A stretch of 64,000 bases of DNA from Candidatus Zixiibacteriota bacterium (GTDB lineage: Bacteria; Zixibacteria; MSB-5A5; GN15; JACZUZ01), in the NCBI GenBank assembly GCA_024280775.1, contig JAJRPM010000010.1, positions 1 to 64,000 on the forward strand, written 5' to 3'. Shown piece after piece: positions 24,545 to 33,741 of this stretch. The position numbers and the translations under genes are program-made. The notes beneath the pieces are model-generated. The model did not search any database. It was not told the DNA's origin and was given only the letters and a program-made list of their open reading frames with translations. Position 1 is the first letter of the stretch. Each line of letters begins with the position of its first letter.

Positions 24545-25551
24545 AGATGATTCTCGAAATGTTAGGCGCCGGCAGTGACATGTCGCGCCGAGAGTCCAGC
24601 GAATTGATGATGGGCATAATTGGTAATGCTTATGATGATTTGCAAATCGCCGGGATGCTTATGGCGCTGAAAACCAAAGGTGAGACTGCTCAGGAAATTG
24701 CAGGCTTTGCGGATGCATTGCTTATTTGCGCAAACAAGATTGCTTTAGTTGATGACGGAGCAGTTGATTGCTGTGGAACTGGAGGAGATGGTTCGGGAAG
24801 TTTCAATATCTCTACTGCAGCGGCGATAGTTGCCGCAGGAGCCGGGGCCAAAGTCGCTAAGCATGGGAATCGTTCGGTGTCCTCCAAGTGCGGTTCTGCA
24901 GATTTGCTGGAGTATTGCGGTGTCAAAATCGATCCGGGGATTGATGCGGTTCGTGAGTGTTATGAAAAGCTGGGAATTTGTTTCATGTTTGCTCCGCGTT
25001 TTCATCCGGGAATTAAAATGGTGATGCCTGCCCGCAAGGCTTTGGGTGTGCGTACGATATTCAATATGCTCGGGCCGTTGTTGAATCCTGCTCGTGTGAC
25101 AAGACAGTTGCTGGGAGTTTACAACAAAGAAGTTATGCCGCTATTTGCTGAGACATTGCAGGAATTGGGAACGCGAAGAGCGTTGGTTGTGCATTCACAT
25201 GATGGTCTTGATGAAATATCAGCTTCGGCGCCAACCGATGTGCTTGAAATATGTGATGGTAAACTAGAGTCTTACACGAAGTCTTACACAGTGACACCGG
25301 AATCGCTTGGAGTCACTAAGGTTGATATATCCGAAATAGCTGGCGGAGACGCAAAGGCTAATCAGGCATTGCTGAGAAGTTTGCTCAATGGTCGCCAAAC
25401 TGGCGCGCGTCCTGCGACACTTGCGAATGCGGGCGCGGTGATATACTTGTCAGGTCTCTCTGAGAGTATCGCAGAGGGCGTAACATTGGCAAGAGAGGCT
25501 GTAGATTCGGGAGCCGCTCGTGAAGTGTTGAGTGAGTGGTTAAATCTTTGA
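24541..25551 (+). CDS. trpD: Anthranilate phosphoribosyltransferase
   Basis: A 336-residue enzyme of normal length that transfers the phosphoribosyl group from PRPP to anthranilate. The signature CGTGGDGSGSFNIST (PRPP binding), KHGNRSVSSKCGSADLLE and FAPRFHPGIKMVMPARKALGVRTIFNMLGPLLNP are intact. The start overlaps the trpG stop (ATGA). It is monofunctional, not fused to TrpG. Confidence 0.95.
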   Translation: MKMILEMLGAGSDMSRRESSELMMGIIGNAYDDLQIAGMLMALKTKGETAQEIAGFADALLICANKIALVDDGAVDCCGTGGDGSGSFNISTAAAIVAAGAGAKVAKHGNRSVSSKCGSADLLEYCGVKIDPGIDAVRECYEKLGICFMFAPRFHPGIKMVMPARKALGVRTIFNMLGPLLNPARVTRQLLGVYNKEVMPLFAETLQELGTRRALVVHSHDGLDEISASAPTDVLEICDGKLESYTKSYTVTPESLGVTKVDISEIAGGDAKANQALLRSLLNGRQTGARPATLANAGAVIYLSGLSESIAEGVTLAREAVDSGAAREVLSEWLNL

Positions 25552-25588
25552 GATTGACTGGTGAGGATTTGTCGAACTGGACTATTGA

Positions 25589-26932
25589 ATGAATAAGAAT
25601 ATTGATTGTGACATAGAGCCGTCAGGAGGCTCAAAGACGACATCGGCGCCTGATAAGGTTGGTGACGGACTGAGTTGGTCGCAGCGCTATGCAGTGTCAC
25701 TGCGGTTGTTGAGCGCCAATGCTAAGCGCTATCTTATAGGAGCGTTCTTACTTGGTATTACGCAAGCGAATATCCAATTGCTCTTCAATTTGTATCTTCG
25801 CGAGCGAGACGTCACAGAGTCGATCATCGGAAGCATACTTTCTTCGCGGGCGACTGGCGCGGCGTTGATGGCGCTACCTGCGGGGTTTCTACTGTTACGG
25901 AGCAAGCTCAAGCCGGTATTGATTGCTTCTTCATTGGTTTTCAGTGTTTCTGTGGGATTGATGGCGATGTGGGAAAGTGTGGAGTCGCTGTGGATGTTTG
26001 CTATGGTTGGTGGTATGGCATTTACGTTTTACCGGGTTGCCGCCGCGCCTTTTTATATGCGTAACTCAACGCCGACTGAGCGTCCGATGTTGTTTTCGTT
26101 GGGCTTTGGGATGATGACACTCTCAGGCGCTGTGGGATCTCTGGGGGCAGGTTACTTGGTGACAGTGTTTCAGGATATCGGCGGATTCGAATCCGTTTTG
26201 GCGCATCGCTATGCATTGTATGTTGGAGTGAGCGCCGGTGTGTTTGCGACAATTCCATTCTCGTTTATTGTTTCTAAGAAGCCGAGTCGTAAGGAGCGAG
26301 AGTCAGTTCTTTCATGGGATAGAGTGCGTGGACGTCTTGGCGTTTACTTGAAATTGTTCATTCCGTATTTCCTGGTGGGACTGGGAGCTGGATTCATAAT
26401 TCCATTCTTGAATATCTATTTCCGCGACAGATTCCATCAAACCACAGACGAAATAGGTGTATACTATTTCGCTGTGTCAGTGGCAACGTTTTTGGGGACT
26501 ATGGCTGCTCCGGCTATTGTTCACAAATTGGGGAAAATCAAGACTGTAGTTGTTACCGAATTGTTGTCAATTCCGTTCATGTTGATATTGGCCTATACTG
26601 CAAGTATTGAATGGGCGGTGGCGGCGTTTTTGTTGCGTGCGGCTTTTATGAATATGGGTCAACCGGTTTCGACGAACTTCTCTATGGAAGTGGTCACTGA
26701 GAAAGAACAGGGTTTAGTTAATGCGCTTATGATGTTGGCCTGGACTGGTAGTTGGACTTTTTCAACCAGTTTTGGTGGAACACTTATTGAAAAGCATGGC
26801 TATGAGTTGCCAATGCTGATAACAATTGCATTGTATGTTTTGGCTTCAGTCTTGTACTACATCTTTTTCCGTAAGGCCGAAACGAAAGAGAATGGTCTCT
26901 ATGTGGTAAATTTTAGCGGGTTGAATTCATGA
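25589..26932 (+). CDS. MFS transporter embedded in the trp operon
   Basis: A 447-residue protein with a polar N-terminal tail and about 12 predicted membrane segments in two halves: YLIGAFLLGITQANIQLLFNLYL, GAALMALPAGFLLL and VLIASSLVFSVSVGLMAMW in the first, and LFIPYFLVGLGAGFIIPFLNIYF and MLILAYTASIEWAVAAFLL in the second. It is a major facilitator superfamily member, with no substrate-specific motif that I recognise. It overlaps trpC by ATGA, so it is translated as part of the operon. Import or export of an aromatic compound is the natural guess but is inference. Confidence 0.8.
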   Translation: MNKNIDCDIEPSGGSKTTSAPDKVGDGLSWSQRYAVSLRLLSANAKRYLIGAFLLGITQANIQLLFNLYLRERDVTESIIGSILSSRATGAALMALPAGFLLLRSKLKPVLIASSLVFSVSVGLMAMWESVESLWMFAMVGGMAFTFYRVAAAPFYMRNSTPTERPMLFSLGFGMMTLSGAVGSLGAGYLVTVFQDIGGFESVLAHRYALYVGVSAGVFATIPFSFIVSKKPSRKERESVLSWDRVRGRLGVYLKLFIPYFLVGLGAGFIIPFLNIYFRDRFHQTTDEIGVYYFAVSVATFLGTMAAPAIVHKLGKIKTVVVTELLSIPFMLILAYTASIEWAVAAFLLRAAFMNMGQPVSTNFSMEVVTEKEQGLVNALMMLAWTGSWTFSTSFGGTLIEKHGYELPMLITIALYVLASVLYYIFFRKAETKENGLYVVNFSGLNS

Positions 26933-27699
26933 ACCGACTGTTACGTGAAATAATTGAGGCGAAGCGCGGTGATTTACTTAACATCCTAGGGGAGTCTGTG
27001 GCGCCTGAAGTTCCGCTGGCTTCAATTCCATTTCGGAGCTCTTTGGTTAACACAAACTCGCCTGCGTTTATTTGTGAGATCAAAAAGGCGTCCCCTTCTG
27101 AGGGAGTGATTTGCGAAAACTTTGAACCTAAGAAAATAGCGCAGTCTTACCAAGCGGGAGGCGCGACGGCGCTTTCGGTTTTGACGGATGTTCGTTTTTT
27201 TCAAGGGGCTCCTGAGTATGTAGCTCTCGCGAAGGGCGCTAGCGGGTTGCCGGTGTTGTGTAAGGATTTCTTTATCGACCCCAGGCAGGTGTCATGGGCG
27301 AAAAGGCTGGGGGCTGATGCGGTGTTGTTGATAATGCGTGTTCTTTCAGACTCTCAAGCTCAGGAGATTTACACCGCCTGCTCGGAGGATGGTCTTGATG
27401 TATTGGTTGAGACTCATGATGAGGACGATGTTGAGCGGGCGTTGGTTTTGGGGGCTAATATGATAGGAGTTAACAACCGCGACTTAGATACATTTGAGGT
27501 GAGCCTTGATGTGTCAGAGCGCCTGAAGAGTTACATACCTGATTCGACGCTTGCTATTTCTGAATCAGGTATTAAGACCAATAGTGATGTGATGAGACTT
27601 AGAAAGTCCGGGTATGACACGTTTCTGGTGGGTAGCTCTCTAATGAGGGCTGATGACAAGGTTAATGCGTTGAAAGAATTGCGCGGGAACGCTGAGTGA
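26929..27699 (+). CDS. trpC: Indole-3-glycerol phosphate synthase
   Basis: A 256-residue TIM-barrel enzyme that cyclises carboxyphenylamino-deoxyribulose phosphate to indole glycerol phosphate. Conserved active-site blocks are CEIKKASPSEGVI (catalytic Lys), LSVLTDVRFFQGAPEY, VLCKDFFIDPRQV (catalytic Lys), EDGLDVLVETHDEDD (Glu), IGVNNRDLDTFEV (Asn) and ISESGIKTNSD (Glu-Ser). It overlaps the MFS gene upstream and trpF downstream. Confidence 0.95.
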   Translation: MNRLLREIIEAKRGDLLNILGESVAPEVPLASIPFRSSLVNTNSPAFICEIKKASPSEGVICENFEPKKIAQSYQAGGATALSVLTDVRFFQGAPEYVALAKGASGLPVLCKDFFIDPRQVSWAKRLGADAVLLIMRVLSDSQAQEIYTACSEDGLDVLVETHDEDDVERALVLGANMIGVNNRDLDTFEVSLDVSERLKSYIPDSTLAISESGIKTNSDVMRLRKSGYDTFLVGSSLMRADDKVNALKELRGNAE

Positions 27700-28340
27700 T
27701 GACCTTTCCTAGAACAAAAATATGCGGGATAACGCGTGTGCGTGACGCTCAACTAGCGGCAAAGCTTGGCGCGGACTTTTTGGGGTTGATTACCTACAGG
27801 AAGTCCCCAAGAGTAGTGACGTTGAACCTCGCTAAGAACATTATTGAATCAACCCCACCTACTGTTCAGTTTGTTTTGGTGTTCGTAAATGAAAGTGTAG
27901 ATGCTGTGATCTCACGTGCGAGACGGTTGAGGTGTTCGATAGTTCAATTACATGGCAAATACACCGCCGGTGATGTTTCGCGGATTCAGAAGGCGGGACT
28001 TCGGGTTATTTGCGCCTTTCAGATTGGCGTGCTTCAGATTGACGCAGTGACGGATTTGGCAAAAGCGAGATCGTCCCGGGCTGATTTTGTGTTGCTTGAT
28101 ACAAGAGACACTAGTGATAACGACGTTCATGGCGGCACAGGTATGTCTTTTGACTGGGAATTGTTGAAGCGGCCGACGAACAGGCCGCGCAACTTGATTC
28201 TTGCAGGTGGCTTGTCGGCGGCAAATTTCAAGAAGGCCGTCGAACTTGTTCAGCCGTTGGTTTTGGATTTCAATTCCGGTGTGGAGTCTTCGCCGGGGAT
28301 TAAGTCTGCGCTTAAACTCAAGAGGCTTTTTTCAGCGTAA
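27699..28340 (+). CDS. trpF: Phosphoribosylanthranilate isomerase
   Basis: The ATG at 27699 shares one base with the trpC stop (TGATG); a GTG at 27696 is the alternative. The 213-residue TIM barrel has KICGITRVRDAQLAAKLGADFLGLI with the catalytic Cys, VQLHGKYTAGDV, DFVLLDTRD with the catalytic Asp, and LAGGLSAANF then DFNSGVESSPGIKS at the phosphate site. It catalyses the Amadori rearrangement before TrpC. Confidence 0.94.
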   Translation: MTFPRTKICGITRVRDAQLAAKLGADFLGLITYRKSPRVVTLNLAKNIIESTPPTVQFVLVFVNESVDAVISRARRLRCSIVQLHGKYTAGDVSRIQKAGLRVICAFQIGVLQIDAVTDLAKARSSRADFVLLDTRDTSDNDVHGGTGMSFDWELLKRPTNRPRNLILAGGLSAANFKKAVELVQPLVLDFNSGVESSPGIKSALKLKRLFSA

Positions 28341-28359
28341 AAGAAATGGAGACGACTAA

Positions 28360-29577
28360 GTGGCGAATAAATCACAGCCGGATAGAGATGGTCGCTTCGG
28401 GGAGTATGGTGGAAGGTTTGTTCCTGAAACTGTCGTTTTCGCTTTGGAGGAATTGACGAGAGCCTACAAGGTTGCTCGCGGCGAAAAAGAATTCAAGAAG
28501 CGGTTTTCGGATTTGCTCCGGGACTATGTAGGTCGTCCCTCGCCGTTATACTTTGCACAGCGATTCTCTGATAAAGTTGGCGCTGATGTGTATCTGAAGC
28601 GCGAGGATTTGAATCACACTGGAGCGCATAAGATTAACAATTGCCTGGGGCAGGCGTTGCTTGCGATGCGCATGGGCAAAAAGCGGATTATCGCTGAAAC
28701 CGGAGCGGGGCAACATGGGCTGGCTACCGCCACTGTTTGTGCGTTGTTCGGGCTTGAGTGTGTGATTTATATGGGGGCGAAAGATGTTCAGAGGCAGGCG
28801 CCGAATGTGCGTAAGATTGAATTCCTTGGAGCCAAGGTTGTCCCGGTTACGAGCGGCGCTCAGACTCTTAAGGACGCAACCAATGAGGCGATGCGTGACT
28901 GGGTGACGAATATTGAGACGACATTTTACATCATTGGCTCTGCTGTCGGGCCGCACCCGTATCCGATGATGGTTCGTGATTTTCAAAGTATCATCGGCAA
29001 AGAAGCGCGCCGACAAGCTCTGGGGCGTTTGGGGACACTGCCGGATTATGTGGTTGCTTGTGTTGGAGGCGGTTCAAATGCTATCGGTATTATGAACGCT
29101 TTCTTGCGTGATACGAAAGTGGAACTGATAGGAGTTGAGGCTGGAGGATATGGACTCTCTAGTGGTATGCATAGCGCCTCATTGACTAAAGGCAGGCCGG
29201 GAGTTTTGCACGGCTCTTATAGCTACCTTCTCTTTGATAATGAGGGACAGGTAATATTGCCGCATTCTATTTCAGCGGGGCTGGATTATCCGGGAGTCGG
29301 GCCGGAGCATTCGCATCTTCGGGATACTGGCCGGGTTGTTTATCGCTCGGTGACCGATAAACAGGCGCTGACGGCATTCAAGGCTCTTTCGTTATGCGAG
29401 GGAATCATTCCGGCGCTGGAGAGCTCGCACGCTCTCGCATATTTGATGGTCGGCAAAGAGTTCAAGAGCCGAGACAAAAACAAGGCCGGGAAGAAGCGGC
29501 CTAGTGTGATACTATGTCTTTCGGGTCGGGGCGATAAGGATATGGACATAGTTGAAGATGCGCAGGGGAAGGTTTGA
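28360..29577 (+). CDS. trpB: Tryptophan synthase beta chain
   Basis: 405 residues from a GTG start with an upstream GGAG. It condenses indole and serine using [18 protein letters not shown] opens the protein. The PLP lysine is in [18 protein letters not shown], with [20 protein letters not shown], the phosphate-binding GGGSNAIGI, and the C-terminal [11 protein letters not shown]. This is the canonical TrpB1 type that pairs with TrpA, encoded directly downstream. Confidence 0.97.
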   Translation: MANKSQPDRDGRFGEYGGRFVPETVVFALEELTRAYKVARGEKEFKKRFSDLLRDYVGRPSPLYFAQRFSDKVGADVYLKREDLNHTGAHKINNCLGQALLAMRMGKKRIIAETGAGQHGLATATVCALFGLECVIYMGAKDVQRQAPNVRKIEFLGAKVVPVTSGAQTLKDATNEAMRDWVTNIETTFYIIGSAVGPHPYPMMVRDFQSIIGKEARRQALGRLGTLPDYVVACVGGGSNAIGIMNAFLRDTKVELIGVEAGGYGLSSGMHSASLTKGRPGVLHGSYSYLLFDNEGQVILPHSISAGLDYPGVGPEHSHLRDTGRVVYRSVTDKQALTAFKALSLCEGIIPALESSHALAYLMVGKEFKSRDKNKAGKKRPSVILCLSGRGDKDMDIVEDAQGKV

Positions 29578-29581
29578 GGAT

Positions 29582-30400
29582 ATGACTATTTCAATTGCGC
29601 ACAAGTTCAAGTTATTGAAAACGTCTGGTCGTAAGGCGCTAATCCCGTTTTTCACCGCGGGTTATCCGTCATTGGCGGAAACTGAGAAGCTGGCGTTGAC
29701 CGCTGTTTCTGCTGGCGCTGATGTACTTGAGATTGGGATGCCATTTAGCGATCCTCTAGCGGACGGTCCGGCAATACAGGTTTCCAGTTTTGAAGCCCTG
29801 AAGTCGGGATTGAAGATGAAGGATACTTTTTCTTTGGTCGAACGTATCGCAGGCAAGACTGGAACGCCTATTGCGTTGATGGGTTATTACAATCCGATAT
29901 TGGCTCAGGGAATTTCGAAATTTGTACGCTCGGCGAAATCTGCCGGGGTTAGCGGGTTGATTATCCCGGACCTGCCCCCTGAAGAAGCTGGCGAATTGCG
30001 TGATATTGCCCGCGACGCGCAAATGGGACTTTCGTTTTTGGTGGCGCCTACTACTGGCGAAAAGCGCTATGCGACTATAGCGAAGGCCTCCTCTGCGTTT
30101 GTCTATGCGGTTACGGTCGCGGGTGTTACAGGCGCAAGAACCACTTTCGCTACTCGAACCGATGACTATTTACGCTCAGTTCGAAAGGCGATATCCAAGC
30201 CGTTGGTTGCCGGTTTCGGGATATCGGATGGAGTCACGGCGAAAAAGATGGCGCTCCGGGTTGATGGAGTTGTGGTGGGTTCGGCGTTTATTGATTTGAT
30301 GCGCAAGAACACTCGGGCAACGGCCAGGGCTAGAGTTGGCGCCTTGGTTGAGGAGATTAGGAAATCGATAGATTCACTGGATTCTGGTAGGAATAGTTGA
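29582..30400 (+). CDS. trpA: Tryptophan synthase alpha chain
   Basis: I chose the ATG at 29582, 4 bp after the trpB stop and preceded by GGTTTGAGGA (272 residues). The alpha subunit cleaves indole glycerol phosphate. Active-site Glu and Asp are in ADVLEIGMPFSDPLADGP; LIIPDLPPEEAGEL, YAVTVAGVTGAR and the phosphate-binding GFGISD and VVGSAFIDLM are present. It ends the tryptophan-specific section of the cluster. Confidence 0.95.
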   Translation: MTISIAHKFKLLKTSGRKALIPFFTAGYPSLAETEKLALTAVSAGADVLEIGMPFSDPLADGPAIQVSSFEALKSGLKMKDTFSLVERIAGKTGTPIALMGYYNPILAQGISKFVRSAKSAGVSGLIIPDLPPEEAGELRDIARDAQMGLSFLVAPTTGEKRYATIAKASSAFVYAVTVAGVTGARTTFATRTDDYLRSVRKAISKPLVAGFGISDGVTAKKMALRVDGVVVGSAFIDLMRKNTRATARARVGALVEEIRKSIDSLDSGRNS

Positions 30401-30459
30401 TACTCTTGGGCGAGCCCGACCATAGCTTGATTAGGTTGAGTGGGGCTTGGAAACAGACG

Positions 30460-30828
30460 ATGAGCAAGTCAGATTCAAATAGAAACGACAAACCCGATAA
30501 TCCCAATAATCCCAATAATCCCGATGAACTCCCTGAGTTCGAAGAACTTCGTCAGAAGTTTCGGGATAGGATTGATGAGCTTGATGAGCGGATTCTAGCG
30601 GCTCTGAATGAGCGGGCTCAATGTGCGATTGATGTTGGAATTGTGAAGAAGAAACATGGCCAACGGTTGTTCGACCCGAAACGTGAAGAGCGGGTTTTGC
30701 GACGATTGGTAGAAATAAATGGAGGACCGCTTGCAAATGAGGCGGTTCTGCGACTGTTTGAAAGAATCATAGATGAATCTCGCCGAGTGGAGCGAACCGA
30801 GGTCTATGACAAGAACGATTTGAAGTAA
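30460..30828 (+). CDS. Chorismate mutase (AroQ-class, monofunctional)
   Basis: The ATG at 30460 (122 residues) is preferred over a TTG at 30397. After an Asn/Pro-rich tail encoded by 9-nt tandem repeats (CCCAATAAT) comes the all-helical mutase domain: LRQKFRDRIDELDERILAALNERAQ, VGIVKKKHG, FDPKREERVLRRL and LFERIIDESRRVE. The arginine, lysine and glutamate positions that bind chorismate are kept; the Gln of E. coli mutase appears as Glu, as in several other family members. It makes prephenate, the substrate of the TyrA encoded downstream. No dehydratase is fused to it. Confidence 0.88.
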   Translation: MSKSDSNRNDKPDNPNNPNNPDELPEFEELRQKFRDRIDELDERILAALNERAQCAIDVGIVKKKHGQRLFDPKREERVLRRLVEINGGPLANEAVLRLFERIIDESRRVERTEVYDKNDLK

Positions 30829-30853
30829 TGAGAGTGATGAGGTTACGGCCACT

Positions 30854-31897
30854 ATGATAATAGTAATGAACGCCACAGCGACGACTGAGAATATTCAGGC
30901 GGTTGTCGAGCGACTAACTGAACAGGGTTTTGATATACATAAATCCACAGGCGCCACCCATACAGTTTTGGGCGTGGTAGGTGGCGCTGGGGCTGTGGAT
31001 CCTCGGAATTACGAATTGCTGGACGGAGTCGGCGAAGTTGTTCGTATTAGCGAGCCATACAAGCTCGCTGGAAGATTGTTCAGAAAAGAAGACACTGTCA
31101 TCGATATTCGCGGTGTAAAGATCGGCGGGAATGAAATAGTTCTGATGGCCGGGCCTTGTTCGGTTGAGTCTCGTAGCGGGATTCGCGAGGCGGCGAAATT
31201 TGTTAAGCGATCCGGGGCCAAGGTTTTGCGCGGCGGGGCATTCAAGCCGCGAAGCTCTCCGTATTCATTTCAAGGCCTGGGTGTTGAGGGGCTTAAGTAT
31301 ATGCGTGAGGCCGCCGATGAAAACGGATTGTTGGTTATTTCTGAAATCATGGATCGGATGGATTTGCCTACGGCGATGAAGTATATCGATATCATTCAGG
31401 TGGGCGCGCGGAATATGCAGAATTACACTTTGTTGCGCGAATTGGGGAATATGCCCAAGCCGGTTTTGCTGAAACGCGGGATGTCGGCAACAATTAAGGA
31501 GCTTTTAATGTCCGCGGAATATATTATGGCTGGCGGGAATCACGAGGTGATACTATGCGAGCGTGGAATTCGGACATTCGAAAGTTACACGAGAAACACG
31601 ATGGATATTTCGGCTATTCCGATTCTCAAGAGTCTGTCACATTTGCCGGTGATTGCCGACCCAAGTCATGGCACCGGTATTCGTGATAAGGTGACGCCGA
31701 TGGCTCGCGCCTCGGTGGCCGCCGGAGCCGATGGTCTACTGATTGAGGCCCATCAGGACCCGGACCATGCGCTATCTGACGGAGCGCAGTCACTATATCC
31801 TGATCAGTTGCAAGAATTAGTGGAGCAGTTGCGAATTATTTCCAAAGCGGTGAATCGGACGATAGCGCCTGAGCCAGAGCGGATTAATGTGAGCTAA
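30854..31897 (+). CDS. aroF: DAHP synthase, type I-beta, copy 1
   Basis: A 347-residue enzyme making 3-deoxy-D-arabino-heptulosonate 7-phosphate from PEP and erythrose 4-phosphate, the first step of the shikimate pathway. Residues 1-75 form the N-terminal ferredoxin-like regulatory domain (MIIVMNATATTENIQAVVERL). The barrel follows with AGPCSVESR, RGGAFKPRSSPYSFQGLG, IIQVGARNMQNYTLL, KRGMSATIKE, CERGIRTFESYTRNT and IADPSHGTGIRD. A second copy lies at 34665. It overlaps argS by one base. Confidence 0.95.
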   Translation: MIIVMNATATTENIQAVVERLTEQGFDIHKSTGATHTVLGVVGGAGAVDPRNYELLDGVGEVVRISEPYKLAGRLFRKEDTVIDIRGVKIGGNEIVLMAGPCSVESRSGIREAAKFVKRSGAKVLRGGAFKPRSSPYSFQGLGVEGLKYMREAADENGLLVISEIMDRMDLPTAMKYIDIIQVGARNMQNYTLLRELGNMPKPVLLKRGMSATIKELLMSAEYIMAGGNHEVILCERGIRTFESYTRNTMDISAIPILKSLSHLPVIADPSHGTGIRDKVTPMARASVAAGADGLLIEAHQDPDHALSDGAQSLYPDQLQELVEQLRIISKAVNRTIAPEPERINVS

Positions 31898-33738
31898 TGA
31901 GTACCATGACCAAATCGATTTCAGAGAATACAGAGGCAACAACATTTGCCAGATTTCAATCCGAGTTTGCTGAAGCTGTTTCGGGCGCATTGCAAAAGGC
32001 CTATGGAGAGTCAAGCGCTGTTGCATTGGAAGCTGAGTTGCTGTCATTTGAGCATGTAGTCTCGCAGATTGAGCGACCCAAAAAGTCGGAGTTTGGCGAT
32101 TTGGCGTTTCCTTTGTTTCCTTATGTAAAACTCGTAAAAAAAGCGCCGAAAGCTGTATTTGATGATATTAAGTCGGGGATGGAGCTATCTGCTGAAGTTG
32201 GCGAGGTGACATTCGCTGGTGGCTATCTCAATATCAAACTGAGTTCTCATGGAGTGGCGCAAGCTCTTGCCAAGGAAGTTCTTTCTGCCCCGCAACGATT
32301 CGGACAATCTACGATTGGCGCCGGTAAGCGAGTCTTAGTTGAATTCTCTTCTCCCAACATCGCGAAGCCTTTTGGAATCGGTCATTTGCGTACTACGGTT
32401 ATCGGGGCGAGTTTGAATCGCATCTTCGGGTTCCTGGGATATGACACTACTAGCATCAACTACCTCGGTGACTGGGGTACGCAGTTTGGTAAGATGATTG
32501 TGGCGTACCAGAAATGGGACGGAGAGAATGCGCTTAAGGAAAACGCTATCAAAGGCGCCTTGGCGCTATATGTGCGTTTTCATAAAGAGGAAGAGACTGA
32601 CCCGTCACTATCAGAGGCGGCTCGTCTGGCTTTCAAAAAGCTTGAAGACGGCGACGCCGAGATGGTCAAGCTTTGGGAGATGTTCAAGGATGTTTCCTGG
32701 GCCGAGTTTAAGCGGGTGTATGACATACTGGGGATAGATTTTGACTTGATTACCGGTGAGTCATTCCTGAATGACAAAATGGATTCTGCGATTGCGCGTT
32801 TAGAAGCCGCGGGGCTTACATCAGAGTCACGAGGAGCTTTGGTTGTCGATTTGGAGGAGTTCAATTTGCCGCCATGTTTGTTGCGAAAACAGGATGGCGC
32901 GACTTTGTATGCTACTCGTGATATTGCAGGTTTGATGTACCGCTGGGAGACTTATCATTTTCAGGAGTCACTATATGTTGTAGGTTCTGCACAGGCGGAT
33001 CATTTCAAGCAGGTGTTCAAGGTGATTGAATTACTTGAGGACGCAGAAAAGACAGCTCCTGATGAGCGAATGACTGGCAAAGTTAAGCACATTCCTTTTG
33101 GTTGGGTAAAGTTTGAAGATCAGGCATTGAAGACTCGCGCCGGTCATGTGATTTATCTCGATGATGTTTTACAAAAAGCAATTGCGCTGGCCGAAGAGAA
33201 GATTCGTGAAAAGAACTCTGAATTGCCGGAGCTTGAGAAAGTGGCCAACCGAATTGGAGTTGGAGCAATTGTCTTTAGCCAACTTTCGGTGCGTAAGCAA
33301 AAAGATGTGAACTTTACTTGGGAAGGCGCTCTTAGTTTCGAGGGCGAAACCGGGCCGTATTTGCAATATACGCATGCGCGACTTAGCTCATTGTTGCGCA
33401 AGTACGGTCGTGAGTTGCCGGACGTCGCTTCGCTGGACTTTGGTGTGCTTGAGGATTCGGTGACACATCAGTTGGTAGTGACACTTTCAAGATTTCCATC
33501 TGTAGTTGAGCTTGCCGCGAAAGAGTATGAGCCGTTCTTGATTTCGTCATATCTGCTGGAGTTGACGTCATTGTTCAATTCATTCTATCAGCGTCGTGAC
33601 GATGATGGCAGAATAGTTAAGATACTTTCTGATGACGTTGCTTTGACAGATGCGCTAATGGCTGTGGTAAGTATGACCAAGACGACTATTGCCTCGGGAC
33701 TGGATTTGTTGGGTGTTGAAGCCCCGGAAGAAATGTAG
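31897..33738 (+). CDS. argS: Arginyl-tRNA synthetase
   Basis: A 613-residue class I synthetase. The N-terminal Arg-specific domain (residues about 20-130) is followed by the catalytic core with the HIGH-like motif in SSPNIAKPFGIGHLRTT, NYLGDWGTQFG, YATRDIAGLMYR and VGSAQADHFKQVF. The C-terminal anticodon-binding helical domain carries YLQYTHARLSSLLRK. The ATG shares a base with the DAHP synthase stop (TAATG), so it is genuinely inside the aromatic operon, an unusual place for argS. Confidence 0.95.
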   Translation: MSTMTKSISENTEATTFARFQSEFAEAVSGALQKAYGESSAVALEAELLSFEHVVSQIERPKKSEFGDLAFPLFPYVKLVKKAPKAVFDDIKSGMELSAEVGEVTFAGGYLNIKLSSHGVAQALAKEVLSAPQRFGQSTIGAGKRVLVEFSSPNIAKPFGIGHLRTTVIGASLNRIFGFLGYDTTSINYLGDWGTQFGKMIVAYQKWDGENALKENAIKGALALYVRFHKEEETDPSLSEAARLAFKKLEDGDAEMVKLWEMFKDVSWAEFKRVYDILGIDFDLITGESFLNDKMDSAIARLEAAGLTSESRGALVVDLEEFNLPPCLLRKQDGATLYATRDIAGLMYRWETYHFQESLYVVGSAQADHFKQVFKVIELLEDAEKTAPDERMTGKVKHIPFGWVKFEDQALKTRAGHVIYLDDVLQKAIALAEEKIREKNSELPELEKVANRIGVGAIVFSQLSVRKQKDVNFTWEGALSFEGETGPYLQYTHARLSSLLRKYGRELPDVASLDFGVLEDSVTHQLVVTLSRFPSVVELAAKEYEPFLISSYLLELTSLFNSFYQRRDDDGRIVKILSDDVALTDALMAVVSMTKTTIASGLDLLGVEAPEEM

Positions 33739-33741
33739 CTG

